From contig CAZXGS010000008.1 of the NCBI GenBank assembly GCA_964640525.1, positions 17,283 to 81,282 of the forward strand: DNA of 64,000 bases, given 5' to 3'. A program made the position numbers and the translations under genes. The stretch comes from SZAS-103 sp964640525 (lineage in GTDB: Bacteria; Pseudomonadota; Gammaproteobacteria; Xanthomonadales; Xanthomonadaceae). The notes under the pieces are model-generated. The model did no database searches. It worked only from the letters and a program-made list of their open reading frames with translations, and was not told the origin of the DNA. Shown piece by piece: positions 33,039 through 41,239 of the stretch (within the stretch, counting starts at the first letter, position 1; every line of letters starts with the position of its first letter).

Positions 33039-35654
33039 TCAGGCCGCCTTGCTGGCCGCCAGGAAATCCTGCGCGAACCGCTGCAGCACCCCGCCGGCCT
33101 GGTAGATCGCCACATCCTCGGCGGTGTCCAGCCGGCAGGTGACCGGCACCTCCACGCGCTCGCCGCTGCGGCGGTGGACGACCAAGGTCAGCTGCGCACG
33201 CGGGGCCGGGCTGCCGAGCACGTCGTAGGTTTCGGTGCCATCCAGAGCGAGGGTCTTGCGATCGGTGCCCGGCTGGAACTCCAGCGGCAGCACGCCCATG
33301 CCGACCAGATTGGTGCGGTGGATGCGCTCGAAGCCCTCGGCCACGATCGCCTCCACCCCCGCCAGCCGCACGCCCTTGGCCGCCCAGTCGCGCGAGCTGC
33401 CCTGGCCGTAGTCGGCGCCGGCGACGATGATCAGCGGCTGGCCGCGCTCCATGTAGGTCTCGATCGCCTCCCACATCCGCACGAGCTTGCCTTCCGGCTC
33501 GATCCGCGCCAGCGAGCCCTGCTTCACCGCGCCATCGACGACCACCATTTCGTTGATGAGCTTGGGGTTGGCGAAGGTCGCGCGCTGCGCGGTCAGGTGG
33601 TCGCCGCGGTGGGTGGCGTAGGAATTGAAGTCCTCCTCCGGCAGGCCCATTTTCGCCAGGTACTCGCCGGCGGCGCTGTCGCGCAGGATCGCGTTCGACG
33701 GCGAGAGGTGGTCGGTGGTGATGTTGTCGCCGAGCACAGCCAGCGGGCGCATGCCGCGCAGCGTGCGCGCGCCGGCCAGCGCGCCTTCCCAGTACGGCGG
33801 CCGGCGGATGTAGGTGCTGGTCTCGCGCCAGCCGTACAGCGGCGCGGCCATGCCGGCCGGCCCGCCGGTGCGGGCGAACATCGGCTCGTAGACGCGGCGG
33901 AACTGCTCGGGCTTGACGTGCTGGGCGAGGATGGCGTCGATCTGGGCATCGTCGGGCCAGATGTCGACCAGCCGCACGTCCTGTCCGTTCGCATCGACGC
34001 CCAGCACATCCTTTTCGATGTCGAAGCGGATCGTGCCGGCGATCGCCCAGGCCACCACCAGCGGCGGCGAGGCCAAGAAGGCCTGCTTGGCGTAGGGATG
34101 GATGCGGCCATCGAAATTGCGGTTGCCCGAAAGCACCGCGGTGGCGTACAGGTCGCGTTCGACGATCTCGCGCTGGATCACCGGGTCGAGCGCGCCGCTC
34201 ATGCCGTTGCAGGTGGTGCAGGCGAAGCCGACGATGCCGAAGCCGAGCTGCTCCAGCTCCGGCAGCAGACCGGCCTCGCGCAGGTACGACTCCACCGCCT
34301 TGGAGCCGGGCGCCAGCGAGGTTTTCACCCACGGCTTGCGGCGCAGGCCGCGGGCGTTGGCATTGCGCGCCAGCAGGCCGGCGGCGATCACGTTGCGCGG
34401 GTTGGAGGTGTTGGTGCAACTGGTGATGGCGGCGATGATGACCGCGCCATCGGGCATCAGCCCCTGCGCCTGCTCGGCGCGACCGGAAGCCAGCTTGGCC
34501 GGATCGGCGATGCCGCGCGCGGCCAGCTCGCTGGTCGCCACCCGCTTGTGCGGGTTCGACGGCCCGGCCATGGTGCGCACGACGGCCGCCAGGTCGAAGC
34601 TCAGCGTCCGGTCGTACTGCGCGCCGCGCAGGCTGTCCGACCACAGCCCGGCCTGCTTCGCATAGGTCTCGACCAGCCGGACCTGCTGCGGCTCGCGCCC
34701 GGTCAGGCGCAGGTAAGTCAGGGTCTGCTCGTCGATCGAGAACAGCGCCGCGGTGGCGCCGTACTCCGGGGTCATGTTGGAGATGGTGGCGCGATCGCCC
34801 AGGGTCAGCGCTGCCGCGCCCTCGCCGAAGAACTCGATGTAGGCGCCGACGACTTTCGCGTTGCGCAGGAACTCGGTCAGCGACAGCACGATGTCGGTGG
34901 CGGTGATGCCCGCCCCCGGGCGGCCGCGCAGTTCGACGCCGACGATCTCCGGCAGCCGCATCCACGAGGCGCGGCCGAGCATCACCGATTCGGCCTCCAG
35001 CCCGCCGACGCCGACCGCGATCACCCCCAGCGCGTCCACGTGCGGGGTGTGGCTGTCGGTGCCGACGCAGGTGTCGGGATACGCCACCCCGTCCTCCACG
35101 CCGACCACGGGGCTCATCCGCTCCAGGTTGATCTGGTGCATGATCCCGTTGCCCGGCGGGATCACGTCGACGTTGCGGAACGCCTTTTTCGTCCACTCGA
35201 TGAAGTGGAAGCGATCCTCGTTGCGGCGATCCTCAATGGCGCGGTTCTTGGCGAACGCATCCGGGTCGTAGCCGCCGCATTCCACCGCCAGCGAGTGGTC
35301 GACGATCAACTGGGTCGGCACCACCGGATTGATCTGCGCCGGGTCACCGCCTTGATCGGCGATCGCATCACGCAGGCCGGCCAAGTCCACCAGCGCGGTC
35401 TGGCCGAGGATGTCGTGGCAGACCACGCGCGCCGGGAACCACGGGAAGTCGAGGTCGCGGCGGCGTTCGATGAATTGCCTGAGGTAGTCGTCGCGCAGCG
35501 CCGGATCGGCGCGGCGCACGATGTTCTCGGCATGGACGCGGCAGGTGTAGGGCAGCGTGTCCCAGGCGCCGGGGCGGAGGGCATCGACCGCCGCGCGGGC
35601 GTCGAACCAGTCCAGCTCGGTGCCGGGCAGCGGCTTGCGGAATTCGCTGTTCAT
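33039..35654 (-). CDS. acnD: Fe/S-dependent 2-methylcitrate dehydratase AcnD
   Basis: An 871-residue aconitase-family enzyme that dehydrates 2-methylcitrate in the AcnD/PrpF variant of the methylcitrate cycle. The [4Fe-4S] ligands are C413 (TSCTNTSNP), C479 and C482 (ACTTCNGMSG). The C-terminal swivel domain has DNITTDHLSPSN and AGADYGQGSSRDWAAKG. AcnD rather than AcnA is preferred because of overall length, the AcnD-like N-terminus (NSEFRKPLPGTELDWFDARA) and the neighbouring prpF. The ATG at 35654 is chosen; the frame upstream is the palindromic repeat B. It starts the acnD-parDE-prpF-prpD series. Confidence 0.93.
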   Translation of the reverse strand: MNSEFRKPLPGTELDWFDARAAVDALRPGAWDTLPYTCRVHAENIVRRADPALRDDYLRQFIERRRDLDFPWFPARVVCHDILGQTALVDLAGLRDAIADQGGDPAQINPVVPTQLIVDHSLAVECGGYDPDAFAKNRAIEDRRNEDRFHFIEWTKKAFRNVDVIPPGNGIMHQINLERMSPVVGVEDGVAYPDTCVGTDSHTPHVDALGVIAVGVGGLEAESVMLGRASWMRLPEIVGVELRGRPGAGITATDIVLSLTEFLRNAKVVGAYIEFFGEGAAALTLGDRATISNMTPEYGATAALFSIDEQTLTYLRLTGREPQQVRLVETYAKQAGLWSDSLRGAQYDRTLSFDLAAVVRTMAGPSNPHKRVATSELAARGIADPAKLASGRAEQAQGLMPDGAVIIAAITSCTNTSNPRNVIAAGLLARNANARGLRRKPWVKTSLAPGSKAVESYLREAGLLPELEQLGFGIVGFACTTCNGMSGALDPVIQREIVERDLYATAVLSGNRNFDGRIHPYAKQAFLASPPLVVAWAIAGTIRFDIEKDVLGVDANGQDVRLVDIWPDDAQIDAILAQHVKPEQFRRVYEPMFARTGGPAGMAAPLYGWRETSTYIRRPPYWEGALAGARTLRGMRPLAVLGDNITTDHLSPSNAILRDSAAGEYLAKMGLPEEDFNSYATHRGDHLTAQRATFANPKLINEMVVVDGAVKQGSLARIEPEGKLVRMWEAIETYMERGQPLIIVAGADYGQGSSRDWAAKGVRLAGVEAIVAEGFERIHRTNLVGMGVLPLEFQPGTDRKTLALDGTETYDVLGSPAPRAQLTLVVHRRSGERVEVPVTCRLDTAEDVAIYQAGGVLQRFAQDFLAASKAA

Positions 35655-35679
35655 GCGTGGAAATCCCTGCTGTGGAAAG

Positions 35680-35795
35680 CCCCTCTCCCACCGGGAGAGG
35701 GGTTGGGGTGAGGGGCCGGCCGCCCACGCAGGTCCGCGCTCGCACCGACCCCTCATCCGCCCCTTGCGGGGCACCTTCTTCCGCCGGGAGAAGGG
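35680..35795. repeat. Bipartite palindromic repeat, copy B
   Basis: Same element as at 2585-2709. The left arm is CCCCTCTCCCACCGGGAGAG extended to GGGTTGGGGTGAGGGG. The right arm runs CCCTCATCCGCCCCTTGCGG to CTTCCGCCGGGAGAAGGG. It lies 26 bp upstream of the acnD ATG, inside its probable 5' leader or promoter region. Confidence 0.85.
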
Positions 35796-35920
35796 AGGCG
35801 ATGCGCATCGCCTTGCAGGCAACAGCCGAACGCCCATTGTGCCAGATGCGGCCGTACGCCTCGGTGATCGTCCGACCCATCGACCCCGTTCCATTGTCAC
35901 CCAAACCGTCACCCAGCCAC

Positions 35921-35949
35921 TTGTCGGCGATCCCGCGACTTGGCATATT
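35921..35949 (+). promoter_or_regulatory. Candidate promoter of fadH
   Basis: TTGTCG (35921-35926) and CATATT (35944-35949) are spaced by 17 bp, 33 bp before the fadH GTG. The local sequence (CATATTCATACGATCG) is AT-rich for this genome. Confidence 0.4.
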
Positions 35950-35982
35950 CATACGATCGTTTGAAGCGCTTGCAGGCCACCC

Positions 35983-37995
35983 GTGCCCTACCCGCACCTG
36001 TTCGCCCCGCTCGATCTGGGCTTCTGCACCCTGCCCAACCGCGTGTTGATGGGCTCGATGCACACCGGGCTGGAGGACCGCGCTGCCGACTTCCCGAAGC
36101 TGGCCGCCTACTTCGCCGAGCGCGCCCGCGGCGGGGTCGGACTGATGGTCACCGGCGGGGTGGCGCCGAACCTGCGCGGTTGGCTCAAGCCCTTCGCCGG
36201 CAAGCTGAGCTGGAAGTGGGAGATCCACAAGCACCGCATCGTCACCCGCGCGGTCCACGACGTCGGGGGCCGGATCTGCCTGCAACTGCTGCACGCCGGG
36301 CGCTACGCCGCGCACCCGTTCGCGGTCGCGCCATCGCGGATCAAGTCGCCGATCAGCCCGATCACCCCGCGCGCCCTGTCCTCGCGCGGCGTGGATCGGG
36401 TGATCGAGGACTTTGCGCGCTCGGCGCGGCTGGCGCGCGAGGCCGGCTACGACGGCGTGGAGATCATGGGCTCGGAGGGCTACCTCATCAACGAGTTCCT
36501 CGCTCCGCGCACCAACCAGCGCAATGACGCCTGGGGCGGCGACGCCGCACGGCGGATGCGTTTTGCCAGCGAGATCGTGCGCCGCACCCGCAGCGCCTGC
36601 GGGCCGGATTTCATCATCATCTTCCGGCTGTCGATGCTGGAACTGGTCGAGGACGGCTCGTCCTGGGACGAAACCATCGCCCAGGCGCAGGCGGTCGAGG
36701 CCGCGGGCGCCACGATCCTCAACACCGGGATCGGCTGGCACGAGGCGCGGGTGCCGACGATTGCCACCTCGGTACCGCGCGCGGCGTTTGCCGGCGTCAC
36801 CGCGCGCATGCGTCCGCACGTGAAGCTGCCGCTGGTGGCGACCAACCGCATCAACATGCCGGAGGTGGCCGAGGCGATCCTCGCCGCCGGCACCGCCGAC
36901 ATGGTGTCGATGGCGCGGCCGCTGCTGGCCGATGCGGATTGGTGCAACAAGGCCCGGGCCGGCCGCAGCGAATCGATCAACACCTGCATCGCCTGCAACC
37001 AAGCCTGCCTGGACCACGTGTTCGCCGGCAAGAAGGCCAGTTGCCTGGTCAACCCGCGCGCCTGCGCGGAGACCGAGTTGAATTACCTGCCGACCAAGGC
37101 ACCGCGACGGATCGCCGTGGTCGGCGCCGGCCCGGCCGGCATGGCCTGCGCCGCGGTCGCCGCCCAGCGTGGCCACCGCGTGAGCCTGTTCGACGACCAC
37201 GACGAGATCGGCGGTCAGTTCAACCTCGCCAAGAAAATCCCCGGCAAGGAGGAGTTCCACGAGACCCTGCGCTATTACCGCAACCGCCTGCCCGAGGAAA
37301 ACGTCGAGCTGCGGCTGGGCCGGCGCGCCAGCGCGGCCGACCTGGACGGTTTCGACGCGGTGGTGATCGCCACCGGCGTGACCCCGCGCGCGGTGGACTT
37401 CCCCGGCCACGACCACCCCAAGGTCGTCGGCTACCTGGACGTGCTGGGCGGCCGCGTCGTGGCCGGCGCGAGCGTGGCGATCATCGGCGCCGGCGGGATC
37501 GGTTTCGACGTCGCCGAGTTCCTCGTCCAGGAAGGCACATCGCCCACCCTGGACACCGGCAAATGGATGGCCGAATGGGGCGTGGACCCCGATCAACGCG
37601 CACGTGGCGGCCTGACGCCCGCTGCCATCGAACCTCCGGCGCGCGAGGTCTGGCTGCTCCAGCGCAGCACCGGCAGGCCCGGCAGGAAGCTGGCGCGCAC
37701 CACCGGCTGGATCCACCGCGCGGCCCTCAAGGCCAAGCGGGTGAAGGTGATCGGCGGCGTCGAGTACCTGGGCGTGGACGATGCGGGGCTGCGCATCCGC
37801 GTGGATGGCAGCGAACAGGTGCTGGCCGTGGATCATGTGGTCATCTGCGCCGGACAGGAACCCCTGCGCGAACTGGCGCAGCCGCTACGCGATGCCGGGC
37901 GCGAGGTACACGTGATCGGTGGCGCGGACGTGGCCGCGGAACTGGATGCCAAACGCGCCATCGACCAGGGCTGCAGGCTGGCGGCAAGGCTGTAG
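35983..37995 (+). CDS. fadH: NADPH-dependent 2,4-dienoyl-CoA reductase
   Basis: A 670-residue FadH-type iron-sulfur flavoenzyme for beta-oxidation of unsaturated fatty acids. The N-terminal half is an Old-Yellow-Enzyme-type FMN barrel (about 1-325, with LQLLHAGRYA and GYDGVEIMGSEGYLINEF). The cluster ligands are C335, C338, C342 and C354. The C-terminal half binds FAD (VVGAGPAGMACA) and NADPH (IIGAGGIGFDVAEFL). The start is GTG at 35983 (VPYPHLF); there is no better ATG. The TAG stop at 37993-37995 overlaps the first bases of the inverted-repeat element at 37994-38126. Divergent from acnD. Confidence 0.95.
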   Translation: MPYPHLFAPLDLGFCTLPNRVLMGSMHTGLEDRAADFPKLAAYFAERARGGVGLMVTGGVAPNLRGWLKPFAGKLSWKWEIHKHRIVTRAVHDVGGRICLQLLHAGRYAAHPFAVAPSRIKSPISPITPRALSSRGVDRVIEDFARSARLAREAGYDGVEIMGSEGYLINEFLAPRTNQRNDAWGGDAARRMRFASEIVRRTRSACGPDFIIIFRLSMLELVEDGSSWDETIAQAQAVEAAGATILNTGIGWHEARVPTIATSVPRAAFAGVTARMRPHVKLPLVATNRINMPEVAEAILAAGTADMVSMARPLLADADWCNKARAGRSESINTCIACNQACLDHVFAGKKASCLVNPRACAETELNYLPTKAPRRIAVVGAGPAGMACAAVAAQRGHRVSLFDDHDEIGGQFNLAKKIPGKEEFHETLRYYRNRLPEENVELRLGRRASAADLDGFDAVVIATGVTPRAVDFPGHDHPKVVGYLDVLGGRVVAGASVAIIGAGGIGFDVAEFLVQEGTSPTLDTGKWMAEWGVDPDQRARGGLTPAAIEPPAREVWLLQRSTGRPGRKLARTTGWIHRAALKAKRVKVIGGVEYLGVDDAGLRIRVDGSEQVLAVDHVVICAGQEPLRELAQPLRDAGREVHVIGGADVAAELDAKRAIDQGCRLAARL

Positions 37996-38126
37996 GGAAC
38001 CTCGAAAAACTCCGTCATTCCCGCGAAAGCGGGAATCCAGCGTCTTTCAAACCATTGAAATTCAACGACTCTGGATCCCCGCCTGCGCGGGGATGACGAG
38101 CAAAAACCGGTTTTTCGAGGTTCCCT
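37994..38126. repeat. 133-bp MITE-like palindromic element
   Basis: Perfect 17-bp terminal inverted repeats, AGGGAACCTCGAAAAAC (37994-38010) and its complement (38110-38126), enclose two REP-type hairpins facing each other. These are ATTCCCGC/GCGGGAAT (38017-38036) and ATCCCCGC/GCGGGGAT near 38075-38094. The whole can fold as one long stem. It lies between the convergent fadH and tad operon ends, overlapping the fadH stop codon, and may act as a two-way terminator. No transposase is encoded. Confidence 0.85.
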
Positions 38127-38249
38127 GTAGGAAGCAACCGGCTCCGTACCGCCATCCTCGCGGCGTTCGACCGCCGCCGGCCGGTCGCGTGGCGAGGGTG
38201 ATCCAGAACGCCATCACCCAAAGTCTCCCGAATCCGTTCGGGGCGTGCC

Positions 38250-39002
38250 TCAGAACGGGTTCGCGCAGGCCTTTGCGGTCTTGCCGAACATCTCGGTCTG
38301 GATCGCCGGAGACTGCATCAGCAGGTTGGCATAGGACTGAATCGGGATGCCGCCGGCACGGTAGCAAGCCGTGCCGAAGCCGGCGTCGTTGCCCGCACCG
38401 TTCATCAACTGGGTCACCCAGCGCACCGGCCAGACGATGACCGGATCGCAGTAATTCACCCGGATGCTGAGGATGTTGGCGTCCTGGATGCTCTGCTTGG
38501 ACTTCGCGCCGGGCGTGGTGCTCCGGTACAACAGCCTGGCGTTGGGAATCGCGGTGATCGGGGTGCCATTCACCAGCACGTTGTTGTTGGTCGCGAAGTC
38601 CTTGAACGAATTGGCGGTCGGGTTGAGCACGTCGATCGCCACATTGTCCAGGCCACCGATGGCGCCCAGCGTGGTCTTGGTCCAGGCGTTGACCAGCGAC
38701 GAGGTGTAGCCGGCGATATCGCGATTCATGTTCGCGGACTGGTACAGCGGCACCAGCCCCTTGATCACGCCGGCGCGGATCGAACACACGCTGCCGTTGG
38801 CAACGATGCCCTCGCGCGCGCCGGAAATCGCGGCTTGGTCGAGCGTGGTCTTGGCCATGAAGAACAGCGCGAACTGCAGGATGCCCAGGGTCAGCAACAG
38901 CAACACCGGGATCACGATGATGAACTCGGCCAGCGATTGACCGGCCATGGCGTGGCGCCTGCCCAGCCGGGGTGCCAGCGGCTGCCGCACGGACCTTTTC
39001 AT
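38250..39002 (-). CDS. tadE: TadE-like pseudopilin
   Basis: Last gene of the tad operon, 250 residues. A prepilin-like signal is visible: G21, then QSLAEF (Glu at +5, Phe at +6), followed by a hydrophobic stretch (about 28-48). The remaining 200 residues are a periplasmic or surface domain with Cys pairs (VCSIRAG, NYCDPVIVW, TACYRAGG, KACANPF). TadE-type pseudopilins are processed by the prepilin peptidase and are needed for Flp pilus assembly. The ATG at 39002 overlaps the stop of the 55-residue ORF upstream (ATGA). About 120 bp downstream lies the palindromic element, a possible terminator. Confidence 0.88.
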   Translation of the reverse strand: MKRSVRQPLAPRLGRRHAMAGQSLAEFIIVIPVLLLLTLGILQFALFFMAKTTLDQAAISGAREGIVANGSVCSIRAGVIKGLVPLYQSANMNRDIAGYTSSLVNAWTKTTLGAIGGLDNVAIDVLNPTANSFKDFATNNNVLVNGTPITAIPNARLLYRSTTPGAKSKQSIQDANILSIRVNYCDPVIVWPVRWVTQLMNGAGNDAGFGTACYRAGGIPIQSYANLLMQSPAIQTEMFGKTAKACANPF

Positions 39003-39166
39003 GGGATGCCCTCCGTCGTTGCGCAGGTCCGCGCACGCGAACCCGATCCGACATCGCCCTTCGTTGCGCTCGCGACCCCAACGAGGCCACGCGCGACACC
39101 CGCATCACCGTCACCCGCCGCCTTGGCGTTGCTGGCCGGGCCGGCATGGACGATTCCTGCGGTCAT
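38999..39166 (-). CDS. Small ORF (55 aa) in tad operon
   Basis: A 55-codon frame that starts in an ATGA overlap with the DUF192 stop and ends in an ATGA overlap with the tadE start. This is the same coupling used throughout the operon. The peptide (begins MTAGIVHAGPASNAKAAGDG) is Ala/Gly-rich, with no signal peptide, membrane helix or known motif. The double overlap is the only evidence for a real gene. It may instead be a translational bridge that lets ribosomes reach tadE. Confidence 0.4.
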   Translation of the reverse strand: MTAGIVHAGPASNAKAAGDGDAGVARGLVGVASATKGDVGSGSRARTCATTEGIP

Positions 39167-39519
39167 GGCACACCCGCATCGCTCACCGTCAATTGGCGCT
39201 GCGGCGTGATGCCCGCCCGCGCGCACGCGCCGGCGGCGAACTCCACCGTCGTCCTGGCCCGCAGGCAGGCGGCCATGCGCATCGGCCGCAGCGCGCTGAC
39301 CACCCGCAGCACCACGCCGGAGGCGTCGAGGAACACCACGTCGATGGCGTACCGCATGCCCACGGTGTGGACGGCGTTGCAGCGCTCCAGGTACATCGCC
39401 TCGCCCGCCGCCAGCGGCGGCCGCCACAGCAGGCCGCGCATTCGCTCCAGCGGGCCGCGCGTCACCAGCAGCCGATCCGCCACGACCTCCCCACCCGACA
39501 GCAGCCTGGCGAGTTTCAA
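39163..39519 (-). CDS. DUF192 family protein in tad operon
   Basis: A 118-residue DUF192 protein with the typical segments RGLLWRPPLAAGEAMYLERC, VHTVGMRYAIDVVFLD and a final AGI turn. The biochemical function of DUF192 is unknown; most members are secreted, but this one has no signal peptide. The start is placed at TTG 39519, which overlaps the tadC stop (TTGA); no ATG or GTG fits the conserved N-terminus. Its location inside a Tad locus suggests a role in pilus biogenesis, which is inference. Confidence 0.8.
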   Translation of the reverse strand: MKLARLLSGGEVVADRLLVTRGPLERMRGLLWRPPLAAGEAMYLERCNAVHTVGMRYAIDVVFLDASGVVLRVVSALRPMRMAACLRARTTVEFAAGACARAGITPQRQLTVSDAGVP

Positions 39520-40394
39520 AACAACCCCTGCTCGGCAACCATCATCACGATCGGGAACGCGATCACGATGAAGGTGGTGGGAAAGATGAACATGACCAGC
39601 GGAAACAGCAGCTTCACCGGCGCTTCCATGGCCATCTTCTCGGCGCGCTGGAAGCGTTCGTTGCGGCGCCGCTCGGCCTGCAGGCGCAACACCTTGCCGA
39701 CGCTGGCGCCGACCTGCTCGGCCTGGATGATCGCCGAGACGAACGAGGACACCTCGGGGATCGTCAGCCGCTCGTCCATGCGCCGCAGCGCGTCGGAGCG
39801 GTTCAGGCCGGCGCGGATGTCGCGCAGGACAAGGAAGAATTCCTGCCGCAGTGCGCCCTTCGGGCCCTTCTCGATGGTCTGCGCCATCGCGTTGGTGAAG
39901 TTCAGGCCGGCTTCCATGCCGAGCACGATGTAGTCCAGGAAGATCGGCAGCTCCTTGAGGATCGACTTGTGCCGATGGGTGAAGCGCTGGTTGAGCCACA
40001 TCAGCGGGTAGAACAAGCCAAGCACGACGCCGAAGGCGGTCAGCGACCACGCCATCATCGGCCCGGTCTCGCGCACGCCGACGTAGATCAGGCCGCCCAG
40101 CGCCACCGCACCGATCAGCATCACCGAGCAGAACTCCTCGGCGGTCAGCATGTAGTTGGCACCGGAGCGGGCGATCTTCACGTACACGCCCTCCAGCAGC
40201 GGCGTGGGCAGACGCGAGCCGATGTAGGTGGACACGAAGCGCACCAGCGGCCAGATCGCGCGCAGGATGCGCGGCAGCGGGTCCAGGTAGAGGCGATCCT
40301 CCTCCGGCAGCTCCCACTGCAGGCCGGCCAGCGCCCAGATCGCCAGCACGACGGTGGCGATCACCAGCAGCGAAATGAGGACGATCAGGATCAT
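39516..40394 (-). CDS. tadC: Tad platform protein TadC
   Basis: A 292-residue inner-membrane protein of the GspF/TadC family, part of the Tad export platform with TadB. There is an N-terminal membrane helix (about 3-25), helices near 95-140, the cytoplasmic GspF domain (LDYIVLGMEAGLNFTNAMAQ and RRMDERLTIPEVSSFVSAII), and a C-terminal helix ending IAFPIVMMVAEQGLF. The ATG at 40394 overlaps the tadB stop (ATGA). The longer open frame upstream is a shadow of tadB. Confidence 0.95.
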   Translation of the reverse strand: MILIVLISLLVIATVVLAIWALAGLQWELPEEDRLYLDPLPRILRAIWPLVRFVSTYIGSRLPTPLLEGVYVKIARSGANYMLTAEEFCSVMLIGAVALGGLIYVGVRETGPMMAWSLTAFGVVLGLFYPLMWLNQRFTHRHKSILKELPIFLDYIVLGMEAGLNFTNAMAQTIEKGPKGALRQEFFLVLRDIRAGLNRSDALRRMDERLTIPEVSSFVSAIIQAEQVGASVGKVLRLQAERRRNERFQRAEKMAMEAPVKLLFPLVMFIFPTTFIVIAFPIVMMVAEQGLF

Positions 40395-41239
40395 ACGTCG
40401 ATGTTGGTGATCTTGCGGATGCCGATGAAGCCCAGGATTTCCATGATCACGATCACGCCCAGGGTCATGTATCCGGGCATGCTGGTGAACAGCGGCGCCA
40501 TCTCGCGCGGTTGCAGTTGGGTCAGGACCACGATCATCAACGGCGGCAGCGAGGTCATCACCAGGCCCTGGATCTTGCCCATCGAGGTCAGGCTGCGGAT
40601 CTTGCCCTCGACCTGGATGGTGCGGGTGATGGTGCCGGCCAGCGAGTCGAGCATCTCGCCGAGGTTGCCGCCGGTCTCGCGCGAGATGCGCACGCCGGCG
40701 GTGAACAGACCCATCTCCTCGAGCGGGATGCGCTCCTCCATCTTGCCCAGCGCATCCTCGAAGCTCATCCCCATGCGCTGGTTGCGCAACATCAACGAGA
40801 ACTCCTGCGACAGCGGCGGGTGGGCTTCCTTGGCGAGGTTCTCCAGGGTGGTCATCACGCTGGCGCCGGCGCGCAGCGAACTGGCCATGACCGCCAGCGC
40901 ATCGGGCAACTGGTTGCGGAACTTGTCCATCCGGCGTTTGCGCACGAAGTTGACGATCAACTTGGGCGCGATGATGGGTACCGGCAGGCTGAGCAGGGTG
41001 AACACCATGTTGTCGGTGAACAGCCACACCAGCGCCGGCACCGCGATGAACCCGAGGAAATACACCACCGCCAGCTTGCGATAGTCCACGAACACGAACA
41101 TGTCGGCGAGGTCGCGCTCGGTCGTGCCCTTGAGCTTCTCGACCTGCTTGTCGGCGAGGTGGCCCATGAACATCAGCGCCACCCAACCGAACAGCACCAG
41201 GGTGAGGACCACGCAGACGATGATGGCCGCGATCATCAT
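40391..41239 (-). CDS. tadB: Tad platform protein TadB
   Basis: A 282-residue GspF-domain membrane protein, partner of TadC and of the CpaF ATPase. N-terminal helices at about 4-25 and 57-95 are followed by the GspF domain (DALAVMASSLRAGASVMTTL and FTAGVRISRETGGNLGEML). The C-terminal helices lie around 228-275. The ATG at 41239 overlaps the cpaF stop (ATGA). It has the typical length and position. Confidence 0.95.
   Translation of the reverse strand: MMIAAIIVCVVLTLVLFGWVALMFMGHLADKQVEKLKGTTERDLADMFVFVDYRKLAVVYFLGFIAVPALVWLFTDNMVFTLLSLPVPIIAPKLIVNFVRKRRMDKFRNQLPDALAVMASSLRAGASVMTTLENLAKEAHPPLSQEFSLMLRNQRMGMSFEDALGKMEERIPLEEMGLFTAGVRISRETGGNLGEMLDSLAGTITRTIQVEGKIRSLTSMGKIQGLVMTSLPPLMIVVLTQLQPREMAPLFTSMPGYMTLGVIVIMEILGFIGIRKITNIDV

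Noticed and set aside
32622..35711. 1029-codon plus-strand frame opposite acnD
   Set aside because: Antisense shadow with His/Arg/Gly-rich composition; the AcnD frame has all cluster ligands.
37994..38126. Insertion sequence
   Set aside because: Only 133 bp and no transposase frame; a MITE/REP element fits better.
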